64,000 nucleotides of DNA from Benincasa hispida (taxonomy: Eukaryota; Streptophyta; Magnoliopsida; Cucurbitales; Cucurbitaceae): contig NC_052350.1 of NCBI RefSeq assembly GCF_009727055.1, positions 26,476,437-26,540,436 on the forward strand. Reading direction: 5' to 3'. Shown here in pieces: positions 23,651 through 34,428 of this stretch. Position numbers and translations under genes: made by a program. Below the pieces are notes generated by a model. The model was not told the origin of the DNA. It saw only the letters and a list, made by a program, of their open reading frames with translations, and did not search any database. The stretch's first letter is position 1; every line of letters begins with the position of its first letter.

Positions 23651-24136
23651 AGATAGCATAACTAATTACTAAAAAAAATTTGAAATTTGGATGAAAATCT
23701 CGAGAAGTAGAGATAAATCGAAATTGTTCCCTTACCAAAATTACCGAAATTTCAAACATACGAAATCTCGAGATTGAAATTTTCTATTATGATTAACATT
23801 TAGGAAAAAAATTGAGAATAAAGTCATAAACTTTAATTTGAAAGAAAAGAAGGCACTTTCTTCTTTATTTGCTTGTTGACAAGGACAAAGGTCGCCTTCT
23901 CTGGCGTGTGGGATGGGATGTTAGAAATCATGTTCTCCTCCAAAAACGTCACAAATCCTAGGGTCAGTTTCAGTATGTAAACTTTTTGTATCTTTGCAAT
24001 CTTTAATCAATGATATCAATTGCATTATTGAATCCTTCAATTTTCTTTTCCAAAAAGTACGTGTAGATGACAAATGGTAAGATGCTTCCACTTCTTTCTC
24101 CTGACTTGTTTGAAATGATTTTTAAGTAAAAAAAAT

Positions 24137-25469
24137 TGTAACGACCTAACCTTTTAAAATGGAAATTAGACCACTATTATTGCATGCATAAATCTTGAAA
24201 CGGTTTTTTCACATAATTTAACTAAGTTCAAAAGAATACAATAACTTTTTGCTATAAAAACTATATATGAAAAAAAAAAACATAAAATCTCTGCTCCAGA
24301 TACCCTTAGCCTTAGTTTATAATAAATTAAATAGAAATTAAAAACAAATGAAATATTAAAAGAATTTAAAGGTTTAATTACAAAGCTAAAATTTGTAAAC
24401 ATAAGGAAAACATATGCGGAAGTGTTGTCAAGTCCTAAGGCCTGGTCACAAATTCCTCTTATCATTCGTCAATCTGTAGTTCTGTTCTTTTCTTTACCTA
24501 AAAAAAAAATATAGATAACAAAATGAGTATAAAAATACCCACTAAGTGACCCACTACTAGGCTCACTGGGTGCAAATGTTAGTATCCTTATCAAGACAAA
24601 TGTGTACATTCTGACATAGGCATAGACATAGGCATAAGGAGTGAATTTGAAGGCACGCTTTCATAAGAAGTAACTCTGAAGAGTCACAATAACACAATCG
24701 TAGTTGGCGATCCCATTAGAATGCCGAAACATACTTAGAGGATGATCACAGTTCGATGAAGGTGCTAACAGTCACCATCAGTCTTACATACATCATACAT
24801 CGTCCAAAATCATAACAAACCATGCATATTATAATAAACATAGTAACATATCTCATGAGTTTTCAGAACAATCTCAACAATCCAACCATAGCAAGTTATA
24901 GCAATTTAACCCATCAAAATAGAATCATGCTTTTAGTGCGACACAATCTTAATACCAACTTGAGTTCTAGGGCGAACAGGTAGTAAATCACTTACCTTGA
25001 TTAAACCCAATAAAATAGCCAGTTCAATCCTACTCTTGGCCTGGCTAGAATCTTGGATTAAGTTCCTGTCAAAGACCGTGTTTAGATTTTATTTCATCAT
25101 TTACGACCCTTAACCATGCTGTCAATTCATTTTAAAGTGTTCCTAAGAATTTATCCAATCAAAACTTAAATAAACAACACAAGGGATGTCGAAGCCTTAA
25201 AACTTACCCAAATTGCCAAATTCAACACTTAATAATGTCGAACAACTTGATATAAAATTTCGAAATTCTCCCTAAGCTTGAGTTTAACGCTAAAGGCCCA
25301 TGGACAACAGTAAATCAAACCATAAGTCAGTAGATTTTCAAGTGTAACTAAAACCCATACAAAACTCACTATGGCTGGTCAGTAACTTGATTTCCTTCAA
25401 AACTCCAACCTAAAATTGAAATTCAATGGGCAGCAACTAATTAGTGCCAAAATTCCATGGGTATCAAAA
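24137..25469 (-). mobile_element. gypsy-type LTR, 3' part
   Basis: On the minus strand this ends GGTTAGGTCGTTACA at 24137. The block 24400-25469 is closely similar to 34420-35522 (shared GGAAGTGTTGTCAAGTC, CAGTCACCATCAGTC-like and CCATGGGTATCAAA landmarks). It is cut at 25470 by a copia-type LTR. It may be the far LTR of the same element whose gag-pol is at 32640-34428. Confidence 0.55.
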
Positions 25470-25726
25470 TGTCGGGATTGGTGTCCTAAATCTCTCTTGT
25501 ATTCTTGTAGTTTGTAAATTTTGTATAAACAAATTATTATTTTTTGAGCATACACTAAATCCAATAAACAAAGACCCTAGATTATTTTATGTAATTTAAA
25601 TATGTATGTAGAGACATACGGGTGGATCATGTTTAAATGATAATCTAAATGGCCTGTAGTAGATGGATAAGGCTGGGTACCTTATCCTAGTGACACTACG
25701 GATACGACCCGCTTTGTAAATGTTAC
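25470..25726 (+). mobile_element. 5' fragment of another copia-type LTR
   Basis: It starts TGTCGGGATTGGTGTCC and continues like the LTR class (GGTGGATCATGTTTAAATGA, GGATACGACCCGCTTTG) but stops at 25726, where a second LTR begins TGTTGGGG. The remainder was not found, so it is a truncated, nested fragment. Confidence 0.6.
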
Positions 25727-27732
25727 TGTTGGGGTTGATGTCCTAAAGTCTCGTGTCCTGCAGTTTGTAAACAGTTTGTATGAACGCTTGTGTTGTATAA
25801 TATATGATATTTACTTCACATAATTTTTTTTGTTTTTGCTCAATTTCATGTTTTATTTGCTTTACCACAAACCAATAAACTTAAAATCCCTGGTTATCTA
25901 TATGTAACTTAAGCATGTATGTGGTGACATACAAGTGGATCATGTCTTGAATGATAACCAAAATGGTTTGTAGTATATGAATATAGGAGGGAAACCTTAT
26001 CCTGGTAACGCTACAGATGCGGTCCGCTTTGTGGAATGGTCATAAGTGTTGTGACTTGTAACAGATGGTCTGATCCTGATCATTCGTGTTGGAGACATGC
26101 GAGCGGGGACATCCTAGACAAAGAGTTTGTATAAGACTTGACCACGAAGTGTTAACGTCTCGTTATATAACACTGTTCATGACAAAGACTTCACTTCACT
26201 AGGATGATCATAAGTAACATGACCTCAATCCTGAGTGAGTTAGGAACTCCAGCCATTGAGGGCGGTCCTTTGATTTGTATGGGTACGAGTGGCCAGGTCG
26301 CGATTCAAACCTACCATTTTGGGGATTCGTCTGATTTGGGAGTTGGGAACTCAGCTATACAAGATGAAATTCACTCATTCCCCGAGGCAGGGGGTAAGTA
26401 GATAGATAACTCCCTTAAGGGTTGATTCCAAGGCTTGAACAATGTGGCGCCACATACCTTCTCTTGGCTCGAGAGATGTTCACACATAGTTGGACTATGT
26501 TGTATTGTTCATTAGAGGAATCAGTGGTACTTAAGGAGTGAGATGTAACTACAGGGGAAAAACGGTAAATTGACCCAGCTATACTTACGAGCATTTGTGA
26601 AGGGTCATCGTACTCATGATTGGTTATATCTGATGGACACAGAAACTCTTTAGTGGAATCACTGACAATTAACAGATGGTGGATCTCGTGGCTAAAGAGT
26701 TTAGTCAGCTATTCACGTACCGTTGGAGCTTCGAGCCACATGTCCATTAGGTCACCTGGGTAGCTTGGATAAAGTCGAGAACCATTGTTTCGGTTAATTT
26801 GAAATGTTCAAATTGACAAGACGATGTTCAATTATATATGAAATAATTGGACTGGTTAATTATATATGATATAATTGGCTAAATGTATAAGATACATTAT
26901 TTTGGAGGAAATTAGATATAAATATGATTTATATCAAGTAGAGGAGAAAATACTATAGTAGATATATGATATTAAACTATAGGATATAAATATAATATGA
27001 TTATATTTATTAATTAAATTAATTGATTAATTATTTGATAATTAACAGATTTATCCACGTTCGGACATGGGAAGTGGGGCTGCGATGGTTATGGTAACCA
27101 TCAGATTAAAACAATGAAAATCATTTTCATTTTGATCAATTGTGCATTTGTATTATCACGCGCCCAAAAAGAATCCGTGAAAGCGATGCGAGAGCATATA
27201 CAATAGAAGCTCGTTCGTCTAAACGATCGTCTGCCTCACGTTTTCTCTAAACGATTGTATACGTCTTTCCTAAATGATTATTCAGTTTTTCCTACACGAT
27301 CGTGTAGCTCTACTATACAATTTCATCTCCCACTTGCTTATCGTCTACACAACGCCTTCTCTTCCATCCTCTACCAAACTCACCAAAGCCCACTCTTTGG
27401 GTTTTTGATGCCGAGGATACCCGGGTTTCTCTTGTGGTGGTGTCTTCCCCACTGCAGTGTTCGTGTGCATTCTGATCGTGTTGTTGCAGTCGACATACTC
27501 GTCGGGTGCTGGTAGATCTGTGGGAGGTTTTTCGCTGTATAGGGTTCAGACGTTCAAAGGGTGTCTTCATCTGGTATGAACCCTTTCCATGGTTATTATT
27601 GTATTCTAAGCATGCTGATAATTATTTTATATGCATAACTGTATGTGTTGAATGTATGTCATTTGTGTTTCGTCACTGTGAAATCGGGGCGATCTAAACC
27701 CGTTCATGGAACTCTCGATATGAGATCCTTCA
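25727..27732 (+). mobile_element. Copia-type LTR, 2006 bp
   Basis: It begins TGTTGGGGTTGATGTCC and ends GAGATCCTTCA. Its family mate in inverse orientation is the solo LTR at 8519-10667. It holds a palindrome array (27210-27310) with a perfect CTACACGATCGTGTAG at 27292-27307. It runs directly into a second, 5'-truncated LTR. Open frames at 26204-26401, 27255-27515 and 27313-27570 are not genes. Confidence 0.75.
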
Positions 27733-29447
27733 GTCGAATCCTGATCATTCGTGTTGGGGACATGCGAGCAAGGGCGTCCTATACAAAGAGTTTGTATAAG
27801 ACTTGACCACGAAGTGTTAACATCTCGTTGTATAACACCGTTCATGACAGAGACTTCACTTCACTAGGATGACCATAGGTAACATAATCTCAATTCTGAG
27901 TAAGTTGGGAACTCATACCATTGAGGACGGTCCTTTGATTTGTATGGGTGTGAGTGGCTAGGTCGCCGGGGATTCATCTGATTTGGGAGTTGGGAACTCA
28001 GCTACACAAGATAAAATTCACTCCTTCCCCCGAGGCAGGGGTAAGTAGATAGATAGCTTCCTTAAGGGCTGATTCCAGGGCTTGAACGATGTGACACTAT
28101 ACACCTTCTCTTGGCCCAAGAGGTGTTCACACATAGTTGGACTATGTTGTATTGTTCCTTAGAGGAATCAGTGGTACTTAAGGAGTGAAATGTAACTACA
28201 GGGGAAAAATGGTAATTTGGCCCAATTGTACTTACGAGCATCTGTGAAGGGTCATCATATTCATGATTGGTTATATTTGATGGACACAGAAATATATCTG
28301 TGGTAAGAAGAGTTCAACTGTTGGTCTTTAGTGGAATGTTTGATAGTTAACGAATGGTGGATTTGGTGGGTAAAGAGTTTTAGTCAGCTATTCACGGACC
28401 GTTGAAGCTTCAAGCCACAGGTCCATTAGGTCCCCTGGGTAGCTTGGATAAAGTCGAGAATCAGTATTTAGGTTAATTTGAAATGTTCAAATTGACAAAA
28501 GGAAGTTCAATTATATATGATATAATTGGACTGGTTAATTATATATGTTATAATTGACTAAATATATGAGATACATTATTTTGGAGGAAATTAGATATAA
28601 ATATGATTTATATCAAGTAGAGGAGAAATGACTATAGTAGATATGTGATATCAAACTATAGGGTAAAAATATAATATGATTATATTTATTAATAATTTAA
28701 TTGGTTAATTATATGATAATTAACCTAAAATCTCTCTCGGATGTGCGTTAATGGAAAAGAATAAATGAAATTGTGTTTCATTTTGAAAGCTTCGAAAAAG
28801 GTTCAGAAAAATATTGAAGGTTTTTGCGTTGGTGTGGAAGCCTAAACGATCGCATACCTCGCGCCTAAACGATCGCACACTAATTCCTAAACAATCGGTT
28901 AGCTTTCCTAAATGATTGTATAGTGTGTCGTGTTTGCTAAACGATCGCCTACCTTTTTCTAAATGATCGTTCAGTAAAATCTACACGATCGTGTAGTTTC
29001 TTCTAAGCGATAAGCATCTAGCTATACGATAGCTTCTTATTTTCTCCCACTTGCTTATCGTCTACATGATCAGTTCTTCCTCCTACCTCTACCAAACTCA
29101 CCGAAGATCATGCTTTGGGTTCTCACTCCGAGAATACCTAGGACTCTTTTCTGGTGGTGTCTCCCCACTGCGTTTGTTTGTTTACGGTTGTTGTGCTGCT
29201 ATCTGATGCTTCTGATGGGCATTTGTTGATCGGGTAGAGGTCTTTCGCTGCGTTAAGTTCCATAGATTGAATAGTGTTTTCACTGGTATGAGAACTCTCT
29301 CCCTTGTTATTTTTTTGTTTAAAACATGCCGTTAATTACTGTTTGTTTGCATAGCTGTATGTTCAAGTGTATTTGGTATATTTCAGTCATGGTGAAATTC
29401 GAGAGATCCAACAGCACTTATGGAACTCTTCATTGAGAGATCCTTCA
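27733..29447 (+). mobile_element. Second, 5'-truncated LTR in tandem
   Basis: It resumes at GAATCCTGATCATTCGTGTTGG, which corresponds to about 26068 in the first LTR, so the first 340 or so bases are missing. It ends GAGAGATCCTTCA at 29447, directly before a primer-binding site, so this is the functional-side 5' LTR. It holds a palindrome array (28843-29035) with a perfect CTACACGATCGTGTAG at 28981-28996. Confidence 0.75.
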
Positions 29448-29465
29448 ATTGGTATCGGAGCCAGG
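29448..29465 (+). other. tRNA-iMet-type primer-binding site
   Basis: ATTGGTATCGGAGCCAGG follows the LTR end CCTTCA. It differs by one base from the plant initiator-tRNA match TGGTATCAGAGC. It sets the orientation of the element as plus. Confidence 0.8.
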
Positions 29466-31615
29466 TTTTGATACTCCAATTTCATATGTTGCAACGAAAT
29501 TACATATACATTCTTGGTGGGTGCAAATCTACACTGTTTAATCGTTAAATTGCTGTGGATGTGCGGATTAATGGATGTTTTCGTGGATGATTAGCCTCGG
29601 TTTGATTTAATTCTTTTACATTTATGGTTGTTTGTAAAGGCCCCTACGTTTTTGGGCATTAATAATCGTTATCGAGTTTGTATTCAAATTTTATTTGAGT
29701 TTTAAGTCATTTGTGAAGAAGATCGGAGCAAGTGTTGCGGTTCTTCGAGGAAGGAGGCGATCAAGGGTTGATCGCATCGTGCAGACGATGGGGTACGCAA
29801 TCATTGTTGATCGCATCGTGCAGATGATGGGGTACGCGATCGCTGTTGATCGCATCGGTTAAACGATGGGGTATGCGATCAAGAGTTGATTGCATCGTGT
29901 TGACGATCGGGTATGCGATCGTCGAGAATCGGGTCATGTAGACGATGGAATGCTCGCGTATCGTTTAACACGCGTGCGCACTAGACGATCGTTTAGGTCA
30001 GCAAGCTTCATCGCTTAGTAACTGACTAAACGATCGCTTAGTAACGTAAGGTAAATCGTTTATCTGTCGCCGCATTAAATGTTCGCATAGATGATCAGGT
30101 TTTGCAGCCTCGTTGTCATCTATGCGATTGTTTAATTTTGCTTCTATCGTCTAGTGCGCACTGGACAATCGTTTACCTATGGCGTTTACTACACGATGGA
30201 GTCCTCCTGGCGGTTCAAGACCCGGCTCGTCTGTGAACCGGTTTGCTCGATGAAAAATGTAATAGATAGGGTTATTTCATTCCGACTTTTTGTAAAGGCT
30301 CATCCCGATCCATTAATCCTTTATTTATTACATGCGATGTATGTTTATAATATGTCATATGGTATGCACATATAGTAAATCCCACCTTAGGTTATGCATT
30401 GGTCATGCATCATCTTTTTATTGTAATTGTTATAATGTAGAGAAGCATGATTTAATTATGTAAGAGCATCCTCATGCATCATATAATATAAGAGTTATAT
30501 TTATGCATGAATAAAAAGCATTGGCATGCATCATCTTTATATTATAATTATTATAGTATAAGGGTGAATGATAGCATGTTTTCTTGGTTATTACGTGTTA
30601 TATAAAAGATATGTATAGTAATAACCGGATATTGCATGAAGCATGACACACAGGTTACTTTATAAGTGTTATAAACACCTCGTTGTGCCTAATGGTTTTA
30701 GTTGTTTCTTTTTTAAAAGTTAAAGAGAAATTAGAACTAAAAGAAATAAGAAAGATATGCATGCTCACTTAGATTTAATTCATGGTTTTAAAGTGTTTAA
30801 AACTTGGATCACATAGACCTAAGATCACTGTTCTAATATGACTAGCAATCTAAGGCTTTAATCTTTTAATCAGTTTAATAGGATTAAATTAGCTAATAAA
30901 AGGTTAAAGTGTAGCAAATCTATCTATAGGGGACCTTTTGTCTAAGGCGGGTTCTGCCTAGGCTGGGGTATCTAAGTTGACGGAAACGTAATACCCCTAC
31001 CTGGGAACTTACTTGGAAAGGTGAATTAGATAGATTTGATGCATGCATACAAGTTAAGGACAATCCATTAAAGTGTTTACATGTGATTACTTGAACTTGT
31101 TTATATTTCATAGACAAACGTTGTTTATGAGCAAATTTTAAAAAGACGACTTAGACTAAAATTAGTAGCCGGATTGTCTAGGTTAATGAACCCTAGGTAG
31201 AACATTCAGTGGGAGGTACTTGGGGCATAAGATGCTTCACTTAAACCTTTCACTTTTCTCCTAAATAGTCCACACCGTGAGATCTACTTCGGCCTCGCGG
31301 CACCTTTGGCGTGTCCACCTAACGGATGGTGTTTGGGTAGGTTAATATCAAGGTGGATGGAGAAAGTGTTCATAGTAAGTGGGAACAGGAAGTGCGACAG
31401 CATATCCCTCGGCCTCCCTCGTTAGGTTGAATAAAGTTACTGCATATCGCCTCGAGGCACCCTGGGATTGTCCCCCTAAAGGATGACAGTTTTGTGCGTT
31501 TCTTTATTTGATCTTCTATAAGAGGATAAGATAACTTAGTCTCTTGTCCTAATCTACTTCTTCCCTACGGTGGGCTCATTGGGAATGAGGTAGAATATCT
31601 AGTTGATGTTAAGAG
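29466..31615 (+). mobile_element. Untranslated leader of the plus-strand copia element
   Basis: This long region has no supportable coding frame. It contains a palindrome array (29780-30195), then AT-rich TATATTATAAT/ATTATAGTATAAG repeats (30400-30620), then a block shared with the minus strand at 5955-6600. At about 31615 it joins reverse-transcriptase sequence directly, so gag, protease, integrase and much of RT have been deleted. Confidence 0.55.
29780..30195. repeat. CGATCG palindrome array in the leader
   Basis: Repeats of GATCGCATCGTGCAGACGATGGGGT-like words at 29781-29890 grade into CGATCGTTTAGG and CGATCGCTTAG words at 29985-30060. Spacing is more regular at first (about 55 bases). 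It lies 330 bases downstream of the primer-binding site. Confidence 0.65.
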
Positions 31616-31620
31616 ATGAC

Positions 31621-32519
31621 TGGATTCACAATTCTAAATGAAAGATTTGGGAGAAGCACAATGTTCTTGGAATCCAAATAGTTCGGAATTGCAAGAACAA
31701 AACTTTAGCTTTATCTCAAGCATCTTATATAGACAAGATATTGTCTAGGTATAAAATGCAAAATTCCAAAAAAGACTTTTTACCTTTCAGGCATGGAATT
31801 CACATGTCTAAGGAACAGAGTCCTAAGACGCCTCAAGAAGTTAAGAAGATGAATCGAATTTCATATACATCTGCAGTTGGGAGTTTGATGTATGCAATGA
31901 TGTGTACTCATCCTGATATATGCTATGTCGTAGGAATTGCCAGTAGATTTTAGTCCAATCCTGGTCATGACCATTGGACTGCTGTTAAAAACATTCTCAA
32001 GTATCTTCGGAGAATGAGAGATTATATGCTCGCGTGTAGGGCTAAGGATTTGATCCTTACTGGATACGCCGATTCTGACTTTCAGACCGATATTGATTCT
32101 AGAAAATCAACTTTGGGGTCAGTATTCACTCTAAACGGAGGAGCATCAAGCAGAGTTGTATTGCAGAGTCCACAATGGATGCTGAGTATGTAACTGCAAG
32201 TGAAACAGTAAAAGAAGCAGTATGGCCCAGAAAGTTCCTGATAGATCTGGAAGTAGTTCCTAATATGCACCTATCTGTCACTCTCTATTGTGACAACATT
32301 GGAGCAGTTACAAATTCAAAGGAACCACGATGCCATAAAAGGGGAAAGCATATTGAGTGGAAGTACCATCTCATTAGGGAGATTGTACACAGAGGAGACA
32401 TAATCGTCACCTAGATTGCTTCCCAAGACAACTTAGCTAATCCATTTACAAAGGCTCTCTTGGTTAAAGTGTTCGAGGGTTACCTAGTAGGACTAGGTCT
32501 ACGGGTTTTGTATCGTTAG
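31621..32519 (+). pseudogene. Decayed Ty1/copia RT end and RNase H
   Basis: Pieces in shifting frames recall the end of copia Pol. They include KDLGEA near 31645, YTSAVGSLMYAMMCTHPDIC (31864-31923), then the RNase H part with STMDAEYV, LYCDNIGAVTNSKEP and KHIEWKYHLIREIVHRGDI (32170-32405), and the end NPFTKALLVKVFEG near 32440. Frameshifts and stops are frequent, and ADSTMEAE-type motifs are changed. Stop near 32517, directly before a polypurine tract. Confidence 0.75.
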
Positions 32520-32534
32520 GGCAAGTGGGAGAAT
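32519..32534 (+). other. Polypurine tract
   Basis: GGGCAAGTGGGAGAAT directly follows the end of copia RNase H. In this lineage such a tract primes plus-strand DNA synthesis and abuts the 3' LTR. Here only about 100 bases of AT-rich sequence follow (32535-32639), with no clear LTR start, so the 3' LTR is missing or cut. Confidence 0.6.
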
Positions 32535-32639
32535 TTATGGGTATTGTAATGCTCTAGTTTATTGTATTTGTACATTTTATTCTCTCCATGTAAACTCAAC
32601 ATTATATATATTTGTATATATTGATTCACTGGAGTTTTG

Positions 32640-34116
32640 TCCTTACAAGTCTTACTCCAAACAAAGGAAATTCCTTTCCTGGTTAGCTGAGTCAACAGAG
32701 TGGCTTTGTGAAAGAAATCCTTTACAAACCGATGATAATAATCTTGTTAAACCCATAAAAGTACGCATCTCGCCAGCGGTGGTGGGACAAGGCCAACTTG
32801 TAACAGCCTCGATCTTTGCAGGATCAATAGATACTCCCTTCTTTGACACCACATATCCTAGAAAGGACACTGGTCGTAGCCAAAATTCATACTTGGAGAA
32901 TTTAGCATACAACTTATTCTCTTTTAGCGTTCCCAAAACATTCCTAAGATGTGCCTCATGCTCTGCCTCTGTCTTGGAATATACCCAAATATCTTCAATA
33001 AAGACTATCACAAAAGTGTCAAGTTATTCCTTGAACACCATGTTCATAAGATCCATGAATACAGTAGGAGCATTAGTCAAACGAAATGACATCACAATGA
33101 ACTCGTAATGCCCATATCTAAAATGGAATGCAATCTTAGGAATGTCACTGTCTTTTATCCTCACCTGATGATACCCTAAACATAAATCGATCTTGGAGAA
33201 AATTGTAGCCCTTTGTAATTGGTCGAATATATCATCAATCCTGGGGAAAAGATACTTGTTGTTGATGGTTACCTTGTTCAACTCCCTAGTTTATGCATAG
33301 GCATAATAAACCATCCTTTTTTTCACGAACAACACTGGCGCACCTTATGGTGACACACTCAGACGTACGAATGTCAAGCAACTCTTGCAACTGGGTCTTA
33401 AGCTCTTTTAGCTTTACTGGAGCCATTCTATACGAAGCTTTAGAGATAGAAGTATTGTTTAGTTTTAAATCAATTGTGAAGTCTATCTCTCTGTATGGTG
33501 GCAATCTTAGGAGATATTCTGGAAAAGCATCTGGATAATCTCTCACTACCAGCTCAGACGACAAAGTGACCTCAGAGCCTCTAGTATCAACCATACTAGC
33601 CAAAATACTCCAGGTACCTTGATTAAGTAACTTGTTGGCTTTCATAGCAGAAATTACCTTGGGCATGACTATAGTCCCGACCCCTCTAAACTTAAAACTA
33701 GCTTTTGCAGGAGGGTTAAAAACCACCTCCTTGCGAGAGCAGTCAATATTGGCATGGTTGGCAGCCAACCAATCCATGCCTATTATCACATCAAAATCTC
33801 ACATGTCCAACACTATTAAACTCATATATAACACATGGTTCTCTGTTTCAATCTGGAATGCTTTTATCTTCTCAGTTGCTAACATAATTTCTCCAGATGG
33901 AGTAGAAATTGATAAAACATAGTTCAAAGGCTCTAATTCTAGCACAACATGCTTAACAAACACTGATGATATAAATGAATGAAACGAGCAAGAATTAAAT
34001 AACACTAAGGCATAATGTCCTAAGATTGAGAGTGTACTTGTCACCATCGTGTCTGACTTATCGGCCTCTGGCCGAGTTGTAGTATAAACTCGACCGTGTT
34101 GTTTTTGTCCATTCAA
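32640..34116 (-). pseudogene. Decayed Ty3/gypsy protease-RT
   Basis: In order on the minus strand there is a protease region with LFNSCSFHSFIS (34116-33799), where family members read D-S-G and this copy reads N-S-C. It is followed by GMDWLAANHANIDC, the RT entry PPYREIDFTIDL (33789-33286), [13 protein letters not shown] with [15 protein letters not shown] (33281-33024), and the YxDD region VFIEDIWVYS with FLGYVVSKKGVSIDPAKIEA (33011-32652). The first Asp of the RT FIDD pair is Glu here. Stops and frameshifts interrupt it. It ends at about 32640, where copia sequence abuts; RNase H and integrase are missing. Confidence 0.8.
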
Positions 34117-34428
34117 TTCCCCATGAGGCGTACTCGAAGACTAACCACCTCCAATCTCAACACCAAGACATTGATCAACTGTATGTCCCACTTGCTTGCA
34201 TCTAAAACATGTCTCTATGCCAACCAAGAAATGCCCCAGTGGTGTTTTCCATAGAATATGCATATGGGCCTATCTTTCTAGACCTCTCTGGACTCAAAAG
34301 CCTACTAGTTAAAATGTTGTGGTCGCCTGTCTAGATTCTGACTCTTTTGTGACTGCTCAGAAGCTTTAAAATCTTCTTTCCTTTTCTGGCTCGAGCTAGA
34401 TTCCCTTGCTAATGATTTCAAATATGTG
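34117..34428 (-). pseudogene. gypsy gag remnant with CCHC zinc knuckle
   Basis: A complete CX2CX4HX4C knuckle, CFRCKQVGHTVDQC, is encoded at 34168-34209. Upstream on the minus strand is a charged gag tail (SSSQKRKEDFKASEQSQKSQ). The N-terminal two thirds of gag are missing: at about 34428 the frame joins LTR sequence. Confidence 0.65.

Larger units (their letters stand above)
21200..24136. other. AT-rich intergenic region, no gene
   Basis: This 2.9-kb stretch contains no supportable gene. Open frames at 22403-22678 and 23535-23759 are AT-driven and have no domain. It contains a local direct duplication (22205-22330), a tRNA-like SINE candidate (23040-23190) and a second direct duplication (23385-23650), each listed separately. 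Confidence 0.5.

Noticed and set aside
27255..27570. Overlapping 85-86 residue frames on both strands
   Set aside because: They lie in the LTR 3' half, where GC content is higher; equivalent frames are absent from the sister LTR.
32640..34428. Possible endogenous plant pararetrovirus
   Set aside because: Gag knuckle, protease and RT in this order next to an LTR fit Ty3/gypsy; no movement-protein or coat-protein motifs are present.
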